Assembly (NCBI GenBank): GCA_905182985.1
Contig: CAJJDN010000039.1
Location: 1 to 64,000, forward strand
Source: Paramecium sonneborni
Lineage: Eukaryota > Ciliophora > Oligohymenophorea > Peniculida > Parameciidae
Direction: 5' to 3'
DNA: 64,000 nt
Within the stretch, counting starts at the first letter, position 1. Every line of letters begins with the position of its first letter. The notes under the pieces are model-generated. The model made no database searches. It saw only the letters and a program-made list of their open reading frames with translations, and was not told the origin of the DNA. This document shows, one piece after another, positions 13,691 to 27,300 of the stretch. The position numbers and the translations under genes were made by a program.

Positions 13691-13904
13691 ATTGCATAAG
13701 GATTTGTTTTAGATTAAGTGTTTTGTTATATTTTTAAGGAACTCAATCGTTTTCACATATTCCTCTATCTTCTAAATATATTTTAAATTAAGTCCCAATA
13801 TTCATTTTAATACAACTATTTAATAATAATAAATATTTATTAGAAATGAATGAGTAAGAAAAAATTGCATATTTATAATATAGAAAATTTTTGAGATGAA
13901 ATGA

Positions 13905-16900
13905 TTAATGAGAAAAAAGTTCTTTAATCTCTTTCTTATCTTAAGTTTAAACTTCTTAATGTATATTGAATTGATTAGCTTGGAAATTAGTACTTTAGAA
14001 TAATAAATAAGAAAAAATGTTCTAATTCTATTCATCCGTTATTTATTGATTTAACTCTACTCAAAACATTAGGGAAGATTTTTTTCATAAAGGTAGTTTT
14101 AAAGTTTGCAAATATATTTATATATTTTGGGGAAGTAGCTAAATTGGAAAATAAAAAAAAGGAGAGAGAAACTATTAGTTCTATTTAATCGAGTACCTTT
14201 TCTGGTTATTCAGAATAAGTTGAAATTTAATGAGCTCAAGTTTTCCCAGGTTTATCTTATTTAATTGAAAATAGTAATTTGCTAATAAAAAGTATTGAAA
14301 TATGATGAGAAAGTTAAAAAGTTGTTCCTACAAGAAGTGACTAAAATAAAGTATGCCTGCAAAATATGGAGTCATGTTAAGCTTTTGTTGAAAAATAAAG
14401 TTTTAAGTGTTTTATGGTTCAGACAAGATCTTAATTTCGCCTAATGGGAAATTCTAGAATTAAATCTAAAGTTTTTACTTTTTTAATTCTGATTAATAAA
14501 TAGAAGAATTTAATTATAAGTCATAAAATAAATATAATCGTTTATACAATCAATAAATTCTCCAAAAGATATTGAGATTTGTATGTGCTTGGTTCTAGTT
14601 ATGAAAACTAAACAATTTACTTTTTATTAAATAGATGAAATCTTACAAATCTTCTAATGTTTTATAATTTACAAGTTTAGAAAAGGTATATCACATAAAT
14701 TTGAAATTTTGTTCTGCTATCTTAAGTAAGGTATAATCTTTAGGAAGCTTCAGAAGGGTACTCTTTAAATAAAAAAGTACAAGAAAAATAAAACTCTGAT
14801 TTCTATATATGCATTTATTTGTTGTATCTGATAAAATTATTAAAACTCTTGACTTCATCAATTAATTTATCTCAAGTTGTGAAACTTAATAAATTTTTAC
14901 AACTAGATCATAATTTGATAGTTAATTTATTTTTAGCAACGCTAAATTAGAACCTTCAGAAAATTTAATCTCTATATTATAATTGGTAATTATTTTTTAT
15001 CAAATAATAATCTTGGATTAGCATCTATTGTAAACTATTGTAATTTCACACATATGGTAATATTTATGGAATCTTAGGATCTTCAAGTATGTATATATGA
15101 ATCTTACTTTTATTTAAATTTATTCTCATTAGGTACAACATCTTCTTTGGGTTCAATATCAAATATCTTTTCAAATTTTACGATGAAGAATAATTTTCCA
15201 TTGAATGTTTTCTATCTCTTTATTAACTGGCTAATTAGTAGATGTAATGTATTTATTTTGTTTGAATTTTATTTATTATGGTTCTACTAAATGTGTAGAT
15301 TAAGTTCCAGGTTACTTTTTTCATTAATCAATTTAATAGACTATATCTAGCCAAAAGTAATAGGAATTTCAAAGGAATAGTATTTTACTATTAATAAAAA
15401 TATTGGTTTTTCAAAAATAGATTAATGAAAAATGGGTGAAACTATTAATATGGAAATATCTTCAATTTAACCTAATTCTACTTCTTCAGATAGAGGCACA
15501 AAAATAACTATTATGGGTATACCAAAAGGCTGAATAGAACCTTTATATTCTAAATTAATGGTTTAAATATTAAGCTTTTATCAAAATTAAATACATAATT
15601 AATATTTATAACTCTCAGTATATCACTTTAATTTAATTCTAAAACAGTCACAAGTACCTTAACATATAATTAATTATTGAGAATTCAAGTTATAGGTTTA
15701 TCATTTGCATAATTATTTTCTAAGAATAATTTTGCTATGCTTTATANATTAAATAGATGAAATCTTACAAATCTTCTAATGTTTTATAATTTACAAGTTT
15801 AGAAAAGGTATATCACATAAATTTGAAATTTTGTTCTGCTATCTTAAGTAAGGTATAATCTTTAGGAAGCTTCAGAAGGGTACTCTTTAAATAAAAAAGT
15901 ACAAGAAAAATAAAACTCTGATTTCTATATATGCATTTATTTGTTGTATCTGATAAAATTATTAAAACTCTTGACTTCATCAATTAATTTATCTCAAGTT
16001 GTGAAACTTAATAAATTTTTACAACTAGATCATAATTTGATAGTTAATTTATTTTTAGCAACGCTAAATTAGAACCTTCAGAAAATTTAATCTCTATATT
16101 ATAATTGGTAATTATTTTTTATCAAATAATAATCTTGGATTAGCATCTATTGTAAACTATTGTAATTTCACACATATGGTAATATTTATGGAATCTTAGG
16201 ATCTTCAAGTATGTATATATGAATCTTACTTTTATTTAAATTTATTCTCATTAGGTACAACATCTTCTTTGGGTTCAATATCAAATATCTTTTCAAATTT
16301 TACGATGAAGAATAATTTTCCATTGAATGTTTTCTATCTCTTTATTAACTGGCTAATTAGTAGATGTAATGTATTTATTTTGTTTGAATTTTATTTATTA
16401 TGGTTCTACTAAATGTGTAGATTAAGTTCCAGGTTACTTTTTTCATTAATCAATTTAATAGACTATATCTAGCCAAAAGTAATAGGAATTTCAAAGGAAT
16501 AGTATTTTACTATTAATAAAAATATTGGTTTTTCAAAAATAGATTAATGAAAAATGGGTGAAACTATTAATATGGAAATATCTTCAATTTAACCTAATTC
16601 TACTTCTTCAGATAGAGGCACAAAAATAACTATTATGGGTATACCAAAAGGCTGAATAGAACCTTTATATTCTAAATTAATGGTTTAAATATTAAGCTTT
16701 TATCAAAATTAAATACATAATTAATATTTATAACTCTCAGTATATCACTTTAATTTAATTCTAAAACAGTCACAAGTACCTTAACATATAATTAATTATT
16801 GAGAATTCAAGTTATAGGTTTATCATTTGCATAATTATTTTCTAAGAATAATTTTGCTATGCTTTATATCATATGTTGAAATGGGGTTGATTATAAATTA

Positions 16901-18700
16901 AACAAACAAGTACACTTAATATAAACTGGTAATGAATATTTTTATTTAGGGGAAATAATTTAAGTATCTATAAAGTTACAATAACATTAGAATCCATAAT
17001 TAATAAGATTAGTGGAGGATTATCAGATCAATTAGATACAGAATAACAGTAGAAGTTTTTTCAATTAATGTATTATATGATTTTGAAAGGTGCTTTTTTA
17101 GGATACACAATAAATGGCACATTATCTGATAAAAGTGGATTAAACTATTCATAAAGGCTGGAAAATTTATGCTCCACTGCACATATATAAGATATTAAAG
17201 CAATAAATTACTTTGACTGAAAAAGGCGTATTAATTTTTTATTGATTTGCAGAAATTTAATTGAAAGGATGGGTTTTTTCAAATAATTATAATGATTATA
17301 TGGTTCTAATATGCAGTAACTAAATAGCCTTCAAGTAATTGTAATTACTTTTGATCCATAATTTGGTAGATTTACAGATGAGGTAGTCATTAAAAATATC
17401 TTATTCAAGATTTAAACTATACTTAATATTAATGGAGTTATATGTGATATTTCTAAAGTGCTTATTAGACTTAATTATAAGTAATAATGGTATTAAAGAT
17501 TTGAATTAAACTATAGTGTTAATGGAAACTTGACTATCAATAATTAAATAATTTATATGTGCTTAAAAATGACTAAAAGTCATTATTTGGAGAGGGCATG
17601 GATACTTTTTAGAAAGATTATCAAACAGATATCCCCTTCGTATTATAAAGATTTTTATATATTAAGTAAACTTCATTTAATACATTATTTAATAAGATTT
17701 GTGTAGATTAAGGAAGAGTTTAATATTAAGATATTAATTTATCTATTGCTAAATTATTGTAAATTTATTTTTTTGTCTTAATAACATGTTGGATTTAATT
17801 AATCTATTATGATATATTTGGCTGCTATATCTCAGGTTCAGTTCTTATTATGAAGATTTTTAAATAAGAAGAAGAATTAGTAAAGATAATTAAATACTTC
17901 TCTAAGAATTATTTGGAGATCTAATAATTATAAACTACAGCGAAATAGAAAGAATTATCATAAAAATTTGGAGAAAAAACTCAGTTTTTCTTTCTTAATT
18001 TAAAATGTTTCTTATAATTAAGATATTATTAAATCTTTGAAATTCTTTTGTGAATCTATTTTAAATTTAGAGTATTAAAATCAGCTTATATAATTTACTT
18101 GAATTTGTTTAAAATAAATAAATTTATTTAGATTTTATAAATCTGATGAAATATTCGGATTATTTGTAAAGATATCCATTAAATATCAAAAGAATAGGAA
18201 ATTGCTAAAAAAAATCTACCTAGTTTTATTGAAGCACTTAATTTGCATATTGATAATATAATAAAACAATTCATATTTTAGAAAGATGGTGTTAGATAAA
18301 ATACAATATCTAGATGATAAATAATTGAACATATATATATTTAATGAATTAATGGTGTCATAAACAAATTTATTTAGATAAATGATAGATTAACTTATTT
18401 CTGGTAATTGCGATGGTCCATTCAAAAATATATTTGAATAACTTATTTAATATTTAGTATTCAATTACTTTAAGGTAATGAAATCAAAGAATAAAATAAA
18501 TTAATTTTTGATAGATCAATGTGAGCTTATGAGAAAATAGCAAAGAAAGCTATTTAAAGAGTAGAGATTTCAGAACTGTTTACTATTTTAGAAATGATTT
18601 TTAATAGAAGAATATCTGATGATGAGGAAGATTTAGATGATCTTCTTTTGAAACAGAAAAAAGAATGAAAGTTTTTAAACTTAATTTATCAATTAATAAA
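13905..18700 (+). pseudogene. Long eroded plus-strand coding region
   Basis: Many plus-strand fragments look protein-like but never stay in one frame. Examples are FIHPLFIDLTLLKTLGKIFF and SSTFSGYSEQVEI near 14030-14230, SCQAFVEKQSFKCFMVQTRS near 14380, GTTSSLGSISNIFSNFTM near 15130, GGLSDQLDTEQQ near 17010, and SLFGEGMDTFQKDYQ near 17590. The last third contains an acidic stretch (around 18610-18650) and Gln-rich frames. Together they suggest one large secreted or membrane protein gene, now decayed. I cannot assign a family. The region is inflated by the assembly duplication at 14626-16868. Confidence 0.3.
14626..16868. repeat. 1,121-bp exact direct duplication around a single N
   Basis: Bases 14626-15746 recur at 15748-16868 with N at 15747 between them. 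Copy one ends TTTGCTATGCTTTATA at the N, and copy two begins ATTAAATAGATG just after it. Same structure as the duplications at 2.8-5.0 kb and 37.8-40.2 kb, and most simply explained by unmerged overlapping contig ends. Confidence 0.9.
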
Positions 18701-19168
18701 TAAACTGAAATTAAAAACTAATCTCAATAAAAATAGATTTACAAAAACTTAACAGTTTTATTGATGATGAAATGTTTATGAAAATTATAATTAAAAGCTT
18801 CCCCTTATTTAATCCATAAATATCAATATAATTGTCAATAATAATTAGATTAAACAATTAATCATCTTTAAGATTAATAATAAAAAAAATGAGAAATCCA
18901 ATAATAATTTTCTGAAATATTTATTCACTATTGCTAAAAAATAACAAAATATTTAAAAAATTTAAGATCATATAATTGTAATCAGTAACAATATATGAAT
19001 ATATTCCAGCATTTTTGGATAAATCAGTAATTTAATCAATAACTCTAGGCATGAGACTTTCTAACATGTCCATCTTAAGTTTGTTATTATTAAATCATAT
19101 AGAAAAAGGGACTTTTAAATTATAATGATAAAAATAGTAATAATTCAATTATTTTAATTAATAAATAA

Positions 19169-19808
19169 TCATCTCTATGGATCTTTAGCTTCTAATACAA
19201 ACAAACTCATAAAACCAATCATTATAAATTTAAATGAAGGATAATCATATAATAATATTGCAATATTCCCTACATATGAAATTACTCTAAAAAAGGAATA
19301 AACTATAAATACCCTTCTATTTTCCCCATGATATCTGATCTTTCTAGCCACATCTATTTTCTTGGATATAATGCTCTATCATCTAATTAATTACTATCAC
19401 CTTTTGTTAATATCAATTAATCTAATGGATCATTACTTCTTTTTACAATATGATATATATATATTCTTACTTCTATACAATTTAAAATACTCTATGAATA
19501 ATAGGAATGTCTTAATCCTTAATTTTGTATACAATCACATCTCCTACCTCAAATGGCTTATTAAAGTATGTCAAAAATAAGATATCACCTCTGTAATATA
19601 CAGGCTCCATTGATCCAGATGAAACAACAATTACTGGAGATTCTGAAAATGACACCACTTATAAACTCTTCCATATTGATAATACTGATCCTACTACTAT
19701 TGCTAATGATACTATTTGTAATATTATCTGAATATTAACCAATTTTCAATGTACCTTTCTGAATTTCAGATGTAGGAATTAATCCACGTAACCTAGAACT
19801 ACATCCAT
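19169..19808 (-). CDS. SEC11: Signal peptidase complex catalytic subunit SEC11
   Basis: Membrane-bound ER serine protease that removes signal peptides. The minus-strand gene has three introns (27, 32 and 26 nt) and encodes 184 residues, close to the usual 175-190. The exon total is divisible by three with no repair. All hallmarks are visible: the N-terminal membrane segment with SIWKSLQVVSF, box B SSGSMEP with the catalytic Ser at about residue 57, [13 protein letters not shown] with the catalytic His at about 95, and LTKGDSNQLDD with the catalytic Asp at about 122-123. The end is [17 protein letters not shown], the conserved C-terminal hydrophobic stretch. The Ser-His-Asp arrangement is the eukaryotic ER form, not the bacterial Ser-Lys form. 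The start ATG is 19808-19806 and the stop TGA 19171-19169. Confidence 0.93.
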
Positions 19809-19870
19809 TTATTTATAATATTGAATATTTATATTATTATTGTTGAATACTCTCAAATTAGTTTTAATAT

Positions 19871-20216
19871 TCAATTTTTATTGGATTCTTGCAATTTACA
19901 TTCTTAATGATTCTTAATCATTTTTGTCTTTTAATAATAAACTTTGGATATGTATTATCCTTTTTAATTAAATACTCTTATTAAACCAGAGTCCATCATT
20001 GTTTAGATAATAATAATTGCATAATTTAAGGTTACTTATTAACTTTTATAGACTCCATTTTTCTCAATTTTTATAAATATTTCTGATTTCTTTAGTTTCA
20101 TTTTCATTTAGTTTGATAAACGCATCAAAATTTGTTGCAAATTAGTTTTTCCCTATATATAGATTGCCATGTTGTATTTCTTTAAATCTAATAATTTTTT
20201 CAAAAGATTTTCTCAT
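19871..20216 (-). CDS. Small unknown protein, about 114 aa (one base overcall)
   Basis: The minus-strand frame starts at ATG 20216-20214 (MRKSFEKIIRFKEIQHG) and ends at TGA 19873-19871, 62 bp upstream of the SEC11 start, on the same strand. It holds as a single frame only if one A is removed from an A-run in the middle (within a TATAAAAATTGAG context). Without that it splits into two overlapping ORFs. The product is basic, with a central segment VTLNYAIIIIQTMMDSG and a Lys/Gln-rich tail. I do not recognise the family. Confidence 0.5.
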
Positions 20217-20325
20217 ATCTTAAAATATTTAAAATTCCTTTATTAATCTAGAGGGATAAAATTAGCTATGTTCTACTTTACACTTGATATTTATGAATCA
20301 TCTTGATTAAGCTAAAAATTTTTGA

Positions 20326-20595
20326 CAATTAAAATCACTAAAAATCTTAAAAGATCAGAACACAAATAATTAAATTGAAAAAAAAGATACTGAATTTAGC
20401 TTATCAGAATAATAAAAATTTAATATTAACAATGATGATTATTTATTATATTTATCAATATTAAGCTCAAGGTTATTATCCAGTCATTTCATTGAGTTGA
20501 AAACATTTAACTTCAAGAACATAGATGATAAATATCATATATAAGGAGTTTCTTTTTATAGAGATAATATCGGATATTTTATTATCAACAAGTGA
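20326..20595 (+). other. Open coding-like fragment, 90 codons
   Basis: After an in-frame TGA (20323) a plus-strand frame stays open to TGA 20593. The translation looks natural, for example NNDDYLLYLSILSSRLLSSH and GVSFYRDNIGYFIINK, with Gln written TAA. No ATG opens it, so it would be a downstream exon or a gene fragment. No family recognised. The following 20.6-21.3 kb has one more open stretch (around 20750-20950, starting MIKFLLMQNRKW) interrupted by an in-frame TGA. Confidence 0.3.
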
Positions 20596-21313
20596 TAAAT
20601 TTGCCTACATTAATACATTTGTTTAGTGTTATATTTAGTTCATCTAAAATCACATAAGCATATAATCAATCATTTTCAATTAATCTAATTGCTAACTTAG
20701 AATGAATTTGGACTCATTTAATAGTGTTGGCTCTATCCATTAATCTTTAAGATGATTAAATTTCTTTTGATGTAAAATAGGAAATGGTTTTTAAGTTTTT
20801 GCAATGAATATTCAAATTAATTTATAAAATTTTTTTATCATATTTTATTTTTCATTAGTTATGGAAATTTTCCATTTCAAAGATTATAAATCAAAAATCT
20901 ATATAAAATATCCTCGACTTTGAATATTTGTGGCTTTTCAAAAAATTATGAATGACCAATCACAAATTTTTATAATAATCAAAAAAACTTCCAAAAATAG
21001 TCTAATTTTGTTATTCAATTTGCCAAACAACTAATGTTTGATAGGTTCATTTTTTTGTTTATTTCCTTAAAAAAAGTTTTTTTAAAATTAACATATTTCA
21101 CTAATTACATTAAATAATAAAATTCATAATTTTAATGTGATTGCTGACACAACACAACATACAAGTACTTTCCTTTTTATTTTATACAACTTTTTGTATT
21201 CTGGTCAATCTTATTTTTTGTTTTTTCTTGATGGGATATTATTTTTATAAAAAAAGTACTATGAATTATTAAACAGGAATAAGATTTTCTTTATTTGAAT
21301 AATTTGTAAATTA

Positions 21314-24300
21314 ATGATCATTATCATATTTCTCATCTGTTTGAATTAAACAGAAACATTTGAAATATAAGCATTAGATCCTTTATACTAATAAGCACAT
21401 TTATCGGTGAAGATAGAGGATGACGATTTTGCTCTAAAAAAATATTTTAGTTATGGCATTTGGTCAAAATATAATCCTCTTAGCACAATACCTTAGACTG
21501 GCCCTGTTGGATTCTTTGATAGTAATTGTTATTAGCTACTTCACATTATTGATAAGAAAATCAATGAATTAAATTTCATATATTTCGATTGTTTGGATTA
21601 TGAGGCAAACACAATAAAAAAAGCAATAAAGTTCGTAAACAACGAAGACGAATAAAAAATATATGAAATTCAAGTGGATGCATTTGAATATGAAAGTTTT
21701 TGGTATTTTCTTGAAATTCTTTAATGGCCTTTATAAAAACGATTCGAAATTTTGATAATTTCATAATCTAAAATTTTAATTCATAATATTTATGAATAAA
21801 AGTACCCATTCAAAGGAAAAGACCTCTAATTTACTTTTGGAAGCAGCTTGATTGTAAGTAATTCAAGAATAGAATCAATTTAGAAAGATTAAAAATTCTC
21901 ATATTTTCCTGGAACAATTGCTATATAAAAGTTTAAAATAGAAAACGAACTGAATGTTATAGATTGGTTTGAAGATGTCAAAAATACTTTTGAAAGTTAT
22001 GAATCATGTTTTTGTTAACCAAATAACAGTTCACAAATTCTAGATTCAGATATTCATACTTAATTTATAAAAGAAATGATTTCAGAAAATTAAAATTGTG
22101 ATTCTTTTATTTTATCAGGATGGTTTAAGATATCAGAAATCATTAAAGAAGATAATTAATTTATATATCCATTTATAAAATTAGCATCTATTTTTGAAAA
22201 TCCAAGTTTAACTAATGAAAACTTATCCCCCCTTTAAATTCAATATAAATTATCAGATATATAAAATTAAATTATTGTAACTACTTATAGCTACACATTT
22301 CCTATAGTTTCGATAGATTTTTCTAATAATCCATTTCTAATAGTAAAAATTATTGATATCAAAGAAAGTATGAAATTGTGGCATTAAATATAAGTTAGGT
22401 TAAATAAAAATTAAATGGATATTTAAATTAAATTTTACGAGTAGTTTATAATTTATGAATATAATTATTAACTAGAATTTCGCTAATTTTAGTTATAGCA
22501 ATTTAAATTATTATATGGAAATATCTAATAACTTAAATCAAATTACTTACATATATTAATAAGAAATTTCTTTTTTTTAAATTGTGATCAAAATTTTTCT
22601 GAGTAGAATTGCCATTCAAATTGTTTAGAATGTGATGGTCCAAGTAATGAAGATTGTCTCTCTTGTTCTTAAGAATCCAAAAGAATTTATTTGCCTGAAC
22701 ATAAAGTATGCGTTTGCCCTTACAATACAATTGATGATTAAATTTGTATTGGTTATGAAGAATCAAATTTAGAATTAATTAATGAGCCCTTCATCAACAC
22801 TAACATTGAGTGTAAATATGGTTATTTTGAATTAGATAATGAATGCTAAAGATGGTAACTTATTTATAATATTTATAGTCCTTCAATCATAAGGAAAGAT
22901 TTAATAATTTGTGTAGAATGTGTGTAAAATCCAAAATCTTTTAGTAAAAACCCAGTGTGTGGACATGATTTATACATCAATTAATTAAATTAGACAGAAA
23001 GACTTTAAACGAATTATTATCCTTAATTATATTTTGATGGAAATTATATAATTGCATCTGTATGGTATACAGAAATTAAAGTAAAAGACTTGAATGATTT
23101 TTATTTAGACTATTTAAATAAATCAATTCTTTATTATGATTAGTACTTATATGATCGTACATAGAACTTTCAAACAAATTCTATTGGATGTTTAAAGTTA
23201 TATTTATCAATTAATGGTGTAAAATGTGTGTTATGTAGTCCCGATACAATATTAGAAAATGGCAGCTGTACTGATAAATTTGTGAATGAACTATTATTGA
23301 AAAGATCTTGCCAGACTCCATATTATATAAGTTCTACTAATTAATGCAAATTATGTCCAAAAATTAATTGCATATATTGTTTTGAATACTAAAGTGGAGA
23401 AGATACATTCAAGAGTACTTTATATAAAAATTTTGAAAGTTTCAATGTTGACGAATAAACAAATGTAGGTTGTGCATTGTGTGAAGATGGCTTTATTTTT
23501 GACTTTACAATTGGAGAATGCTTAAGATAATAACCAAAAATTTAAAGTTGTTTAAGATCGTTTATCAATTAAGATGGTCATGAAATTTGTACTTTATCCT
23601 CTAAAACTGATTTTACAATTGCACCTGAAATAATAAATTGTGAAAAATATCATTCTAATTGTTTATAATGTGTTCTTACTTCTAAATCAAAAATATAATG
23701 TGTAATCTGTAAATAAGGATTTGTAAGCTCAATAATTACAGGAAATTGCTACTACAATAAAAATGATATAAATAGTGCTTATGCAATACAAGGAGATCAT
23801 TTGGAGGTAGATGGATATGTTCAAGTTTTATGATGTAATTTCTACCTGATTAATATTATTATTCCTACACTTCAGAATATCTACTAGAGTTTCCTATAAA
23901 ATGTAAAAATGGATATTAACTATCATAAACTTTTATTTGTACAAAATATTGTAGTAATGATTGCTTAAATTGTTAATCTACTAATTAAGATTTTATTTGT
24001 TTGAAATGTCCTTTAAATTACTACAGAAAAAATATCATAGTTGAAATTCTGGGTCAGTGCGTCACTTGTTCTAATTTATGTCAATATTGTTAAGAGAGAA
24101 CTGAAGAAGAAATTACTGTAACAATTTTAAACTATAATAGGCTTTGAAATCTAATTTTTAGCTATAGGCAAATGATTAATTTCCAATGAAATGTCTGAAA
24201 CCAATTGATGATCCTAATATCATTGTCAATCCCTATTTAGGAAATTCTAAATATTGTTTTAACCAAAGTTGTTACAATAGCTTTTCTTTTTCCTACTATT

Positions 24301-27300
24301 TTCAACACTGTCTCTTTATTTATTATTTCCCATATTTAGACTTTTATTTAAATTTTCAATTTTGCAACCTTATTGGAATAGATGAATTGACAATAAATTA
24401 TATTTTTAAAATTGAAGATGTTTGTGAAGAATTGATAATGCCTTCTGATTAATTTTTATTAAGGAATAATTTAAAACAGAAAATCTTTTCTTTAAAGCAA
24501 ATTAATATGAGTCTCTTTTCAGTTTATCCAAGAATCTTGGTATTAAATGATCCAACAAATATAGTTAATTATGATTCAGTAGAAATCAAAAATTTAACAT
24601 TAACTTTATCTGATCAATTTATTTTGGAAAATACTAACAACAAAGTTGATATAACATTAAAAAATATTAACTTAATTCAAAGCAATTTTTCTGATAAAAC
24701 AATTTTTCAAACTTTAGTGTATGGAAATATTCTATTTTAAGATATTAAGATCATAGATTCTATCTTTATTAATTCAACCTTTTTTCAATTTTAAAAACAA
24801 TCAATTTAAATATCAATAACAATCTAAAAATTAACTATCGAAAATTGCCTTTTAAATAATTCAACTCTATTTAAAATTAATAACATTTAAGCAATCATTA
24901 CTATTGAAAATATTCTTATTGAAAATTGTTCAATTTTCAATTCTTCATTTTTCTCTTTCTCAACAGATTTGAACAAAGTAAATTAAATCAAATTATTTGA
25001 TATTAGGATTAATCAATGTTATTTTACTAATTCTTATTTTTTAAAGAGCAATAATAAGTTTAAAATAATTGCAAAAAATCTCTTTATCCACAGTAACAAT
25101 CTTAAAAATTCAGTGATAATTGCTTTTGATGATGATTTAGAATTGAGTAGTATTAGAACAATTGAGAATACTCTTATAGAATCTTCAATTTTATCAACGT
25201 TATTGATGATAAATGAATAAACATCTTTTTGCACCATTGATGATTTTGAAGATTGTTAAAGTGTTTTTTAAGAATCAAGTATGATAACAATTTATTCAAG
25301 TCTTCAAATGAATAATTTAATTGTTAGTATTACAAATGTAAAAGTTTAGGAAAATAAACTACTTAATACCTTATAAGTATAAAATTTACTTTTTAAATTA
25401 CGTTGCCATTCATTAGTTATCCAGAACGCTTAATTTTTAAATTTGCAAAATATGGCTGTGTTTTATCTTTTTGAAATCAATTAGATTGTTTTAGATTCTA
25501 TAATTTTTGAGAATCATAAATAAGAACATAAAGTACCAATTTCATAATTTTGTACTGATATAGTCGTATTTAAGAGTTAACTTTTGTAAGTTATAGGTTT
25601 TCAGTAATTATTTTTATCAAACATTAAAATTGTAAATCAATTCAGTATTAATTATTCGTTAATTGATATATATTTTAGTACTTAGTTCATTATTGATTCA
25701 ATAAGATAAGTAATATTAGTAAACATATAATTTAAAGGGAACATCTTATTAAAGAACAAATAAGCCATCTAATTATCTTTGGTAACTATTTTTTCTCAAT
25801 ATAATTTAAATATTAAATTAACTGATTTTTAATTAATCCAAAATATTGTAAATCAATAAATTGATGAACCACTTGAGACTTAAACTAATTTATTGCATAT
25901 AAGTTCATTAGATAGTTTTGTTTAAATTCATAAACTATATTGTGATCAAAATGCCTTAACTAATTCAACAAGTCCATTCATAACAGTTACTGCCACTTGG
26001 CTTGAAATTACTAATGTAATAATTATGAATTCAAATGTCTTATCATAAACTTTATGGCAAAAATTTTATGATTTTGAATTAGATAATTAATATAATCAAC
26101 AAGAAATCAACTCAATTATTCAATCAACCTTTAAAATATTAAATTAAGGAATATATATATTAGCTTCTCATTTTAGTTGTACAGAAAGTATTTTTAAAGA
26201 AATTATCGCTTTTCAAAGTTCTATTTTCTTGATCAAAACTCAAGGATAAGGAATAATTAACATTAATGATATCTAGATAGATTCTGTTTATACTAATCTA
26301 AAAGATAGCGGAAGCACAGGATGTATAAGTATAGATTCAACAAATAGCTTATTGGATATTTAAATTAAATAAATAAAAGTTACAAACATCTTTAATAGTA
26401 TGGTTGCTTCATTATTTACTATTACACCCTCTTTAAAATAAAATGTTATTAAACTAAATAATATTGAAATTTACAATTGCCTTTCTTTAATGAATACAAT
26501 TATTTAAGTTAAATTTTCAGCATAAACAATGAAAGAAAACTCAGTAAGTATTAATAATTTAACAATTTATTCAAGCGAAGAAATGTGGATTAAATTATTT
26601 TCCTTAATTGGCCAAATAACATTATCAGAATTAGAAAATATAAAGAGTGAAGATAATTCTATGATATTTTTTGAAAATTGCAATATTGAAATAAAAAATT
26701 TATATATAGAAGGAATAGCAGTATCTCCAATTTTAAAATTTCAAAATGTTTTAAAGCTCAAGCTTTTAAATTGTAAACTAATATCTATAAAAAAATTATA
26801 TTCATTTGATCTCATACTCATAACTTAAACCTTAATAACGAAATCACAAATTTTCATTGAAAAACTCAAGATAATTTAAAGTGTTACCTATTAAAAACAA
26901 TCAGATTCAATCCCTATTTTTTAGAATTTGAATTATTAAATTATTGGCTGTGGTTTGTGGAGGAATATATCAATAATATAGTAAATTATTTTTTCAGAGA
27001 TAATAGGTTAGATTTAATCTTCTGATTAGAATAAAAATTAGATAATGTATGTGTAAAGTATTTCTAACTAAAATTCTCTTATTTTTTAACAGATAGAAAT
27101 GACTAATAATAATTGATCAGACTTTTCAAATGGAATAATCACTTTCGAAGTTAAGCAGTTTAAGATTTTTAAAATAAATAATTTTTTTTGCTTTTAGAAT
27201 AGTGTGAAAGAAAATGGTTGCATATATTTTTTGATTTAGAGCTTTATCAATTCGATTGTTATAATAAAAGATTCTAATTTTATTGAGAATATTGGAAGTC

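Noticed and set aside
27114..27116. TGA reassigned as a sense codon in this organism
   Set aside because: All intact genes here end cleanly at TGA, and TGA is absent from their interiors, so one in-frame TGA does not support reassignment.
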